Shown here: piece by piece, positions 1 to 4,803 of the stretch | Layout of the letters: each line of letters begins with the position of its first letter | Numbering within the stretch: position 1 is the first letter of the stretch | Assembly (NCBI GenBank): GCA_003170115.1 | Contig: PMZS01000135.1 | Span: 1 to 7,806 of the forward strand | Source: Spirochaetaceae bacterium | Lineage (GTDB): Bacteria; Spirochaetota; Spirochaetia; SZUA-6; Fen-1364 | Length of the DNA stretch: 7,806 nucleotides | Direction: 5' to 3' | Program-made: the position numbers and the translations under genes | The notes under the pieces: generated by a model | Databases searched by the model: none | Seen by the model: only the letters and a program-made list of their open reading frames with translations | Told to the model about the DNA's origin: nothing

Positions 1-538
1 AGCTATAATTGTTGCTACCATTCGGCTGCTCCTGCTCACGGGTGGCAAACACAACCGAGCGCGCCCTGGTCCTTCGCGCTATCGCATAGGTGCCGAATCG
101 CGTAAAGCCGATCACGATTATGGCCTGGAACCCTTCAGCCTCCAGCGAGCAGCGCACCTTCTGGCTCCAGGCGGCCTCCGTCGTGTAGAGAGATCGAAGC
201 CCCTCCACCCACACCCAGAGCGCATCAGCGTCAAACGGGCAGAGCTCGATGTCAGGGGTAAAGGCAATGAGCGATTGTACGAGGTGAGCGCGTGCCTCCG
301 CGATCCGGTCCGCCGGTACGGCCCGTGCGCGGAGGTCGGGAACGATGGAGAGGGCGCTCGCGTATTTCATCCCGACGGCGAGTCCCTTTTCCCGAGCCTC
401 CCGATTGAGAGCGAGTATCGAGCTCTGCGGCCTTTCCTCCCGGGTCAACGCGATGGGTGTGCCTGCCCACCCGGGGTTATCATTCAGGAGGATCTGCAGC
501 GGCAGGGAGTCGATGCTAATGCATCCCCGAAGGCCCAT
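1..538 (-). CDS. imuB: ImuB-like Y-family DNA polymerase (N-terminal part; gene continues past left edge)
   Basis: An uninterrupted minus-strand frame gives 179 residues from an ATG at 538 and stays open to the window edge. The start reads MGLRGCISIDSLPLQILL, the usual opening of ImuB/DinB-like proteins. It is followed by PIALTREERPQSSILALN, the family block AREKGLAVGMKYASALSIVPDL, and the palm-like segment FTPDIELCPFDADALWVWVEGLRSLY. ImuB proteins are non-catalytic Y-family relatives that work with ImuA and DnaE2 in damage-induced mutagenesis, acting on DNA in the cytoplasm. The carboxylates of an active Y-family polymerase are not apparent in the first block (CISIDSL keeps only one Asp), which fits ImuB. 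No imuA or lexA lies upstream. Instead, upstream DNA is polX debris in the same open frame, so an automatic caller might start at an ATG at 697 and append about 53 foreign residues. I prefer 538 because similarity to the family begins there, although only a weak GGCAGG-type ribosome site precedes it. Confidence 0.72.
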   Translation of the reverse strand, partial: MGLRGCISIDSLPLQILLNDNPGWAGTPIALTREERPQSSILALNREAREKGLAVGMKYASALSIVPDLRARAVPADRIAEARAHLVQSLIAFTPDIELCPFDADALWVWVEGLRSLYTTEAAWSQKVRCSLEAEGFQAIIVIGFTRFGTYAIARRTRARSVVFATREQEQPNGSNNYS

Positions 539-568
539 GGTACTGCCTGCCCTGCCGGGTGCTCGCGT

Positions 569-680
569 TGACTCTGCGGCAGCCGCCAGGATCGCATCCA
601 TGTCCAAGTCCGCTCCCGGACGGTCGGGGATCAGTCGTCCCGTCGGGTGGCCGACGGTGTCCACGTGCGGGTTGCGCACG
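569..680 (-). pseudogene. polX: PolX PHP-domain fragment A (inverted piece)
   Basis: Read on the minus strand, this stretch encodes VRNPHVDTVGHPTGRLIPD, then RPGADLDMDAILAAAAES. That is the conserved HPTGRL region of the PHP (3'-5' exonuclease/phosphoesterase) domain of bacterial family-X DNA polymerases. The GHPTG histidine is a metal ligand in this family. In an intact gene this block comes immediately before fragment B (681-747), and B comes immediately before fragment C (748-924, plus strand). Here A is on the strand opposite to C and lies on the wrong side of B. Its natural 3' end (…GCAGAGTCA) is joined to the short leader of the imuB-like gene, and its natural 5' end is joined to the 3' end of B. 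It has no start of its own and cannot make a working domain. It is certainly polX-derived. Whether the arrangement exists in the cell or comes from assembly or amplification cannot be told from the sequence. Confidence 0.75.
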
Positions 681-747
681 GCGCCGGGCGTAGACATCCT
701 CCAGGTCCAGCCTGTACGGGCTGGCGTTGATCTCCAAAGCCACCCCT
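681..747 (-). pseudogene. polX: PolX PHP-domain fragment B (inverted piece)
   Basis: The minus strand encodes GVALEINASPYRLDLEDVYARR, the strongly conserved LEIN..P.RLDL segment of PolX PHP domains. The natural continuation is (A)KEMGIPLS…, which is exactly what begins fragment C on the opposite strand at 748. The natural predecessor is …AAAAES, which is exactly where fragment A ends. Joining A, B and C in that order and on one strand restores a continuous, in-frame PHP C-terminus with essentially no missing codon. So this 67-bp block is inverted in place rather than deleted or mutated. The junction with C shares only one or two bases. The short inverted pair GTGCG…CGCAC at the A/B junction (665-679) is too small to suggest a site-specific recombinase. 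Confidence 0.75.
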
Positions 748-924
748 GCAAAGGAGATGGGCATTCCCCTGAGCGTCAGCACGGACGCGCACTCAGAAGC
801 GGATCTCGATATGCTCCCTTTCGGTGTGGCCATTGCGCGCCGCGCGTGGCTGACGGCTGACGACGTGATCAACACGTGGCCCCCGGAGAAGCTTCTGGGC
901 TGGCTCAAGAGACGCGGAGGCTGA
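748..924 (+). pseudogene. polX: PolX C-terminal PHP fragment C with natural stop
   Basis: The plus-strand frame gives 58 residues beginning AKEMGIPLSVSTDAHSEAD and continuing MLPFGVAIARRAWLTADDV, then NTWPPEKLLGWLKRRGG and a TGA. This is the end of a bacterial PolX. The Asp and His of STDAH are the last two metal ligands of the PHP active site. The FGVA.ARR.W and NT.....LL.WL motifs are typical of the family C-terminus. The rest of the polymerase (pol beta-like core and helix-hairpin-helix) is absent; to the left come inverted fragments B and A and then imuB. A gene caller could propose a 65-residue ORF from an ATG at 727, but its first seven residues come from antisense fragment B. The stop lies 6 bp from the convergent ABC ATPase stop, with no terminator between. 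That suggests the native neighbourhood is intact on this side of the break. Confidence 0.8.
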
Positions 925-930
925 CATGCG

Positions 931-1728
931 TCAGTCCTGGTGCGCTATGTCGACGGACTCCAGGGCCCCGGTGATCAGCTTGACAATTTCGTCCATGCTG
1001 GTTTCCTCCTTCGGGCGCGACGCGACGTTTTTGCCGCCACGCAGCACGACGATCCGATCGGAGACATCGAAGACATCCCTCATGTTGTGACTGATGACGA
1101 CAATCGCCACTCCGTGCGCCTTCAACTGTTTGATGAGGGTTAGGACATTGCTCTTCTCCCGAACGCCCAGGGCCGCCGTCGGCTCGTCAAGAATGACGAT
1201 TCTCCCTCCCCATGCAACGGCCCTCCCAAGGGCGAGAGCCTGACGCTGGCCGCCGGACATGTTCTGAACGGGGTCCCGCAGAAAGGGTATCTTGATATTC
1301 AGGCGCTCAAGTATCTCCCGGGTCTGAGCGAACATTTTTTTCTTGTCAACGAACCAGCGCAGGCGCGTCGGCGTCCTTCCCAGGAAGATATTCTCCGGCA
1401 CATCGAGGGTGTTCACCAACGCCAGATCCTGATAGACCGTCTCGATGCCGAGTTGCCGGGCGACCCGTGGATTCGAAATCTCCACTTTCCTGCCCTGAAA
1501 ATAGATCTCACCGCTGTCGGGTCGGTGCGCACCGGATATCGTCTTGATCAAGGTGGATTTCCCCGCGCCGTTGTCTCCAACGATGGCTAGCACCTCGTTC
1601 GGGTAGAGGGCTAAATCGACATCCTCGAGGGCGTGCACGCCCCCGAAGTACTTGCAGATCTTGTGCAACTCGAGGATCGGTTTGCCATCATCGATCGTCT
1701 GCGCGGTCCCCGACGCGGGCAGTTCCAT
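931..1728 (-). CDS. Sugar ABC importer, single-domain ATP-binding subunit (FrcA-like)
   Basis: A 265-residue cytoplasmic ATPase that powers the sugar importer encoded upstream in the same operon. All hydrolysis motifs are intact: Walker A GDNGAGKST (51-59), Q-loop Gln100 in IETVYQDLAL, signature SGGQRQ (158-163), Walker B IVILDE (177-182) and switch His214 in VVISHN. The VDKKKMFAQ segment and the ITGAL tail match the one-domain carbohydrate ATPases of the FrcA type. The better known RbsA/MglA has two cassettes and about 500 residues, so a homodimer is expected here. I start at the ATG at 1728 because AAGGAG lies 11 bases upstream and similarity begins soon after. A longer frame to 1869 only adds residues overlapping the VOC gene. 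The ribosome site overlaps the VOC stop, and the genes are 8 bp apart, so translation is probably coupled. This is the last gene of the operon. The sugar is unknown. Confidence 0.92.
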   Translation of the reverse strand: MELPASGTAQTIDDGKPILELHKICKYFGGVHALEDVDLALYPNEVLAIVGDNGAGKSTLIKTISGAHRPDSGEIYFQGRKVEISNPRVARQLGIETVYQDLALVNTLDVPENIFLGRTPTRLRWFVDKKKMFAQTREILERLNIKIPFLRDPVQNMSGGQRQALALGRAVAWGGRIVILDEPTAALGVREKSNVLTLIKQLKAHGVAIVVISHNMRDVFDVSDRIVVLRGGKNVASRPKEETSMDEIVKLITGALESVDIAHQD

Positions 1729-1736
1729 TGCTCGAC

Positions 1737-2189
1737 CTACTCCTTTCCTCGTTCCAGAAACCCTGTGTAGTTCTCCGGGTCGTAATTCCGCCAGTTGATA
1801 AACTCGATGCTTTCTCCGTCCGGGCCATAGACATGGCAAATCCTCGCGTGGATTGTCATGCCCGCGCAACGAAGATCAAAATCGAATGGCGCCTCCTTCG
1901 TCCGTGCGCCGTTTTCCAGGGCGATCTTGTAAGCGGCATCGGCGTCTGTGACGTGGAAGCAGAAGTGCTGCATCCGGCTCTCGCGCAGCCGCGACTCGGT
2001 TGTCGAATGCAGCTCGAGATACGGGCCGTCTCCGACATCGATAAAGCAATGCCTGCCTCCGTCGCCAATGGAAAACTCCACAAAAACTGTCATTCCTAGA
2101 GCCTTGTAAAACTTTACCGACCCTTCGAAATCCTTCACATTGATCGACACATGATGAAAGGCGCAGCCCTGCAGAAGACTGTTTGCCAC
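1737..2189 (-). CDS. VOC (glyoxalase/dioxygenase-fold) metalloenzyme inside the transporter operon
   Basis: A 150-residue cytoplasmic protein with the two beta-alpha-beta-beta-beta modules of the vicinal oxygen chelate superfamily. The expected His/Glu/His/Glu metal set is visible: His13 in FHHVSINV, Glu59 in YLELHS, His75 in MQHFCFHV and Glu129 in GESIEFIN. The LALGM-like turn (KALGMTVF), DADAAY and YGPDGESIEFIN blocks are typical. Family members include lactoylglutathione lyases, epimerases and extradiol dioxygenases, and the substrate cannot be read from the motifs. Its place between permease and ATPase suggests it acts on the imported compound or a product of it, for instance as an epimerase, isomerase or lyase; this is inference. 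I choose a GTG start at 2189 because AGGAGG sits 9 bases upstream. The longer TTG-initiated frame from 2216 would swallow that ribosome site and add an Arg-rich tail. It starts 33 bp after the permease stop. Confidence 0.85.
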   Translation of the reverse strand: MANSLLQGCAFHHVSINVKDFEGSVKFYKALGMTVFVEFSIGDGGRHCFIDVGDGPYLELHSTTESRLRESRMQHFCFHVTDADAAYKIALENGARTKEAPFDFDLRCAGMTIHARICHVYGPDGESIEFINWRNYDPENYTGFLERGKE

Positions 2190-2204
2190 GATCCTTCTCC
2201 TCCT
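2190..2204 (-). promoter_or_regulatory. Ribosome binding site that fixes the VOC GTG start
   Basis: On the minus strand AGGAGG at 2204-2199 is followed by AGAAGG and then the GTG at 2189. The nine-base spacing to AGGAGG favours the GTG over the upstream TTG at 2216, which has no comparable site before it. Confidence 0.6.
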
Positions 2205-2222
2205 CGTTTCTCGCAAAAACCT

Positions 2223-3221
2223 TCACTCCGCGAGTGTTTGCCTCCTCCGCACATTCTCGTAGAACCGCGTCGTCAGGACGTCGGACAGGACCGCAAAGAG
2301 AATGAGAAGACCCTTTGCGACGACCTGCCAGTTCGAATCGATGCCCAGAAGATTCAATCCATTGTTCACCATCCCGACAATCATGCAGCCAAAAAGAGTC
2401 CCGATCACGTTCGCGTTGCCTCCGTACAGCGGAGTGCCTCCGATGACCACCGCCGTGATCGCATCCATCTCCATTCCCTGCCCCGCCCCGATCTGAGCCG
2501 AGGCGGCCCGCGCGGTCATCACGACCGCCCCGATCGAGGCGCACAGCGCGGCCACGGCGTAGACCCCGACGCGAACTCGCATCACTTTGATGCCGCAGAG
2601 CCGGGCGGCTTCGATGTTTCCCCCCACCGCTATCGCGTGCCGTCCAAAGAGCGTCTTGTTCACGACCACGACGACAATGACGAAGACCACCGCCAGGATG
2701 CATACTGGAATCGGAATGGGACCAAGATATCCCTGGCCGATGAAGGCGAAGCTTTCCGACAGCTTCGTCACGGGAGCCATTCCGGTAATCAGGTAATTCG
2801 CGCCTCGGTAAACCTGCGCCGTGGCAAGGGTGACGATGAACGCCGGGATCTCGAACAAGGTAATGATGATGCCGCCGGCCATTCCGCATACGGTGCCAAA
2901 TGCCAGCCCGATCGCGATGGCGAGCCAGATCGGAACACCCGCCACGAGGAGCTTGGCCAGTATGACGCCCACCAGGCCCAGCAAGGCGCCAACGGAGAGA
3001 TCGATCTCACGCGCACCGAGGACCAGAGTGAAGCCAACCGACAATATCGCGGTGGTCGTGATCTGTCGCAGCACATTGAACAGGTTCGTGGATGTGAGGA
3101 AGAGCGGGGTCACGAAGTTGAGAATGAGTCCGAGAAAGATCACAATGACGGCGACCTTGTTTCTCAGCACAACACGGTACACTGCATCCTTCAGCTGCGC
3201 CTGTCCTTCTTTGCTGCGCAT
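2223..3221 (-). CDS. Sugar ABC importer permease (RbsC/FrcC family, BPD_transp_2)
   Basis: A 332-residue integral inner-membrane protein forming the import channel for the ligand delivered by the binding protein at 3411-4415. Hydrophobic segments are visible at about 23-41, 56-70, 77-95, 98-120, 172-188, 218-236, 254-263, 270-291 and 300-316. Family hallmarks are REIDLSVGALLGL (71-83) after the second helix, the cytoplasmic coupling segment GRHAIAVGGNIEAARLCGI (193-211) that contacts the ATPase, and AITAVVIGGTPLYGG (254-268) followed by a long helix ending NNGLNLLGI. The start is the ATG at 3221, with GGGAG five bases before it. The frame is open to 3287, but the extra 22 residues are basic and unlike the family. 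It is separated from the binding-protein gene by 189 bp containing a strong hairpin, and from the VOC gene by 33 bp. One permease gene implies a homodimer. Its coupling segment is the likely docking place for either ATPase or the pseudo-ATPase kinase. Confidence 0.93.
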   Translation of the reverse strand: MRSKEGQAQLKDAVYRVVLRNKVAVIVIFLGLILNFVTPLFLTSTNLFNVLRQITTTAILSVGFTLVLGAREIDLSVGALLGLVGVILAKLLVAGVPIWLAIAIGLAFGTVCGMAGGIIITLFEIPAFIVTLATAQVYRGANYLITGMAPVTKLSESFAFIGQGYLGPIPIPVCILAVVFVIVVVVVNKTLFGRHAIAVGGNIEAARLCGIKVMRVRVGVYAVAALCASIGAVVMTARAASAQIGAGQGMEMDAITAVVIGGTPLYGGNANVIGTLFGCMIVGMVNNGLNLLGIDSNWQVVAKGLLILFAVLSDVLTTRFYENVRRRQTLAE

Positions 3222-3330
3222 CACTTCTCCCTTGCAAGCCGTTTTTCGCGCACGAGACCTCAGGGTACCGGGTGTGCCGAGAAACAATCAACGTCCATCG
3301 CATCCGATTGCACGGTCATCGAGCATCGCT

Positions 3331-3369
3331 GCCGCTCCGTCGCGATGTCCTCCATCCCGACGGAGCGGC
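3331..3369 (-). promoter_or_regulatory. Strong intercistronic hairpin between binding protein and permease genes
   Basis: A perfect 12-bp inverted repeat, GCCGCTCCGTCG at 3331-3342 and its complement at 3358-3369, encloses a 15-base loop. It lies in the 189-bp gap (3222-3410) downstream of the binding-protein stop. No run of T follows on the minus strand, so it is not a classical intrinsic terminator. Comparable structures between binding-protein and membrane-component genes (for example the malE-malF region) protect the upstream message from 3' exonucleases and raise the binding-protein to permease ratio. That role is inferred here. I see nothing else in the rest of the gap. Confidence 0.6.
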
Positions 3370-3410
3370 TTTCGACGGCTTCCAGCAGGAGCCATCGAGG
3401 TCACGGAATG

Positions 3411-4415
3411 TCACCACGCAGCGAGTTTCAGGTATTCGTCAACGTTTTGCTGTGTAATCTCGTACAGACTGGGATACTTGTAGGTCTTCGTTCCGGGCTC
3501 GAATTTGATTGGATCGCCCAGCGCAAGCGAGACCGCCAAGTCGGCGACGTACGACTTCATCGGTCCGTTCAGCAAGCCCACCTCGGCCTTGATGTACCCC
3601 TTGCGGAGCATTTCGCACGCCTGGGGAGTGCCGTCGTCGCTGGCGACAAAGAAATCATCGATCTTGTTCGCCGATTTCAGCACGTTGACGACTCCTATGG
3701 CGAGCTCGTCGAATGCCGTGGCTACGGCATTCATCGTCGGATACTTCTGCAGCCAGTCCTCCATGATGGCCATGGCCTTGTCGGTGACGCCGGTGTATTG
3801 CTCATTGAGAACGGTGACGCGGTCAGGCATCTCTTTTGCGAGCTCCCTGATGCCCCACAGCCGAGGCTGGATAACGGTAATCGTCTGCTCGTGGTAGATG
3901 AGCCCGAAGTTCAGTTTCACCTTCGGATTCGCGACGAGATACTTCTTCACCATTCCCTTGAGCATCTGCCCACCCGCAACTTCATCGATAATGAGGTAGT
4001 TGCAGTCCACATAGTTCGGATCGAGCTGGCCCCGCTGGTCGAGGACCTTTATTCCTGCTTCGCGCGCCGTCTTGAGGGCGGGAAGGATGCCGGTTGGGTC
4101 CACGGCGCTCACGATCAGCACGTCCGGCTTCGTCTGGGTGATTGTCTCGATGTCCGAAAGCTGCTTGTCCAGCTTGTACTCTGCCGAATATGTCACGAGG
4201 TCATCAACGACAATGTCCTTGCGGCTCGCATTGATTGCATGGATGCGGGCGTTGATCGTGTCAACTCCAATCTTCATCGCCTCTGTCATTTGCTCGAGAC
4301 TATACGCGAGCTTTATGTGTCGCTTCTCTTTCGGGGCTTCGCCGCTCCCCGAGGAAAAAGCGAGAGATGCGGCCAGAGCGATCATGGCAACGGCAAAACA
4401 AAGTGTCTTTTTCAT
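3411..4415 (-). CDS. Periplasmic sugar-binding protein of the ABC importer (Peripla_BP_4 type)
   Basis: A 334-residue secreted receptor that captures the substrate outside the inner membrane and delivers it to the permease. The N-terminus MKKTLCFAVAMIALAASLAF is a clear signal peptide followed by SSGSGEAPKEKRHIKLAYS. There is no cysteine at the cleavage zone, so it looks soluble rather than lipid-anchored. The two-lobe periplasmic-binding fold is evident: KPDVLIVSAVDPTGILPALKT (about 99-119), then GIKVLDQRG, a GGQMLKGM helix, the ATAFDELAIGVVNVLK stretch and the FFVASDDGTPQACEML hinge-side segment. The family binds ribose, galactose, fructose, xylose, inositol and related compounds; the ligand cannot be named. 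AGGAGG sits six bases before the ATG. This is the first gene of the operon, 118 bp downstream of a sigma-54 promoter at 4533-4548, and it should be the most abundant product because of the hairpin that follows. Confidence 0.92.
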   Translation of the reverse strand: MKKTLCFAVAMIALAASLAFSSGSGEAPKEKRHIKLAYSLEQMTEAMKIGVDTINARIHAINASRKDIVVDDLVTYSAEYKLDKQLSDIETITQTKPDVLIVSAVDPTGILPALKTAREAGIKVLDQRGQLDPNYVDCNYLIIDEVAGGQMLKGMVKKYLVANPKVKLNFGLIYHEQTITVIQPRLWGIRELAKEMPDRVTVLNEQYTGVTDKAMAIMEDWLQKYPTMNAVATAFDELAIGVVNVLKSANKIDDFFVASDDGTPQACEMLRKGYIKAEVGLLNGPMKSYVADLAVSLALGDPIKFEPGTKTYKYPSLYEITQQNVDEYLKLAAW

Positions 4416-4532
4416 CTGGATCCTCCTCTTCTGTTATTTTCGTGCGGAAACATTGCCCGAACACACGCGAATGGAAGCTTCAGCTTGCTTGTGCTGCATG
4501 TCCCTCCTTGCTCCTGCCGGTACATGGCAGAG

Positions 4533-4548
4533 TGCAATTTGCATGCCA
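4533..4548 (-). promoter_or_regulatory. Sigma-54 (RpoN) -24/-12 promoter for the transporter operon
   Basis: The minus strand reads TGGCAT-GCAAA-TTGCA. This matches the sigma-54 consensus TGGCAC-N5-TTGC(A/T) at every position except the sixth base, with the obligatory ten bases between GG and GC. Transcription would begin near 4522, about 107 bases before the binding-protein ATG. Sigma-54 promoters need an AAA+ activator bound upstream. A response regulator of that class is encoded divergently at 4804, and symmetric sites lie 97 to 176 bp upstream of the predicted start. Match, spacing, orientation and context together make this a strong call. Confidence 0.8.
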
Positions 4549-4618
4549 ATCCTTTCGGAGAAATTTCGCGATTGATCATTTGTACATACTCCAAAAAGAA
4601 ATGTCGTGTCCACTCCCC

Positions 4619-4653
4619 TCCCCCAACGCTGAGCCCCGGTCAGCAACGGGGGA
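4619..4653. repeat. 35-bp dyad, candidate activator (enhancer) site
   Basis: The sequence has the symmetric build TCCCCC-aac-GCTGA, a 7-base centre, then TCAGC-aac-GGGGGA. This gives 6 + 5 paired positions per arm, interrupted by an identical AAC triplet on each side. Its centre (4636) lies about 114 bp upstream of the start predicted from the sigma-54 promoter, within the normal range for NtrC-family binding sites. No known gene is transcribed into it from either side, so a terminator role is unlikely. Binding by the regulator at 4804-6132 is inference. Confidence 0.55.
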
Positions 4654-4660
4654 ACGTTTC

Positions 4661-4698
4661 TGTGCATTTTCCTTCACAGGTGTAAACCATCGTTCACA
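4661..4698. repeat. Two tandem 18-bp operator-like repeats, 20-bp period
   Basis: TGTGCATTTTCCTTCACA (4661-4678) and TGTAAACCATCGTTCACA (4681-4698) agree at 11 or 12 of 18 positions, including TGT at the left end and TTCACA at the right. Each has dyad character, TGTnnAn…nTTCACA, and the second is the better: TGTAAAC, four bases, GTTCACA with one mismatch per arm. The offset of exactly 20 bp places them on the same face of the helix, as expected for cooperating dimers of a Fis-HTH activator. They sit roughly 139-176 bp upstream of the predicted sigma-54 start and 57 bp left of the -35 of the regulator's own promoter, so they could serve both directions. Confidence 0.5.
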
Positions 4699-4754
4699 GA
4701 CGAGTGATCGTCCGTTTTACGCAACGACGACTCATCTTCTGCTCCTACCCCGTA

Positions 4755-4783
4755 TTGACAACCGGTTTCTCCGCACGGATCAT
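4755..4783 (+). promoter_or_regulatory. Sigma-70-like promoter for the two-component operon
   Basis: A perfect TTGACA at 4755-4760 is followed after 17 bp by GATCAT at 4778-4783, which has four of six consensus -10 bases. Transcription would begin near 4790. That leaves a very short leader of about 14 bases carrying the GGAAGGAAGG ribosome site for the TTG at 4804. The -35 and spacing are ideal and the -10 is only fair. Confidence 0.45.
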
Positions 4784-4803
4784 TTGCGCGGAAGGAAGGC
4801 TGA

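Larger units (their letters stand above)
4416..4803. promoter_or_regulatory. Divergent control region between transporter operon and two-component operon
   Basis: This 388-bp non-coding gap separates the start codons of the binding-protein gene (minus) and the response-regulator gene (plus). It contains, left to right: an untranslated leader of about 107 bases for the transporter message; the sigma-54 promoter at 4533-4548; an AT-rich stretch at about 4561-4604 that could serve as a bending region; the dyad at 4619-4653; tandem repeats at 4661-4698; and a sigma-70-like promoter at 4755-4783. The order promoter, AT-rich spacer, upstream symmetric sites is the usual build of an enhancer-dependent sigma-54 control region. 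Confidence 0.7.

Noticed and set aside
569..760. Programmed (recombinase-driven) inversion system at the polX pieces.
   Set aside because: No inverted repeats of useful length flank the pieces and no recombinase gene is in the window. The junctions show only one or two shared bases.
884..904. Palindrome around AGAAGCTTCT as a terminator for the convergent gene ends.
   Set aside because: It has no loop and no T-run, and it lies within conserved polX coding sequence. The palindrome is probably chance.
1..930. Small plus- and minus-strand frames other than the imuB and polX readings.
   Set aside because: They overlap the recognised imuB and polX coding in other frames and have no domain similarity that I can see.
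3331..3369. Hairpin as an intrinsic terminator of the binding-protein gene.
   Set aside because: No T-run follows the stem on the minus strand, and the permease gene downstream clearly belongs to the same transporter.
4525..4544. Plus-strand TGGCAG…TTTGC as a second, rightward sigma-54 promoter.
   Set aside because: The distance between GG and GC is 13 bases instead of 10. The minus-strand match over the same bases is far better.
4571..4586. IHF-like site in the AT-rich spacer of the control region.
   Set aside because: Only the ATCAA core is present on the minus strand and the TTR part is missing. I keep only the weaker statement that the spacer is AT-rich.
2151..4685. Very long open plus-strand frame (about 844 codons) across the transporter operon.
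   Set aside because: It lies antisense to three well-recognised genes and has no recognisable domain, low-complexity His/Asp/Arg-rich composition and no start context. It is a high-GC shadow.
4702..4733. Imperfect inverted repeat GAGT…CGTT / AACG…ACTC upstream of the regulator promoter.
   Set aside because: Arms pair only with several bulges; not distinguishable from chance.
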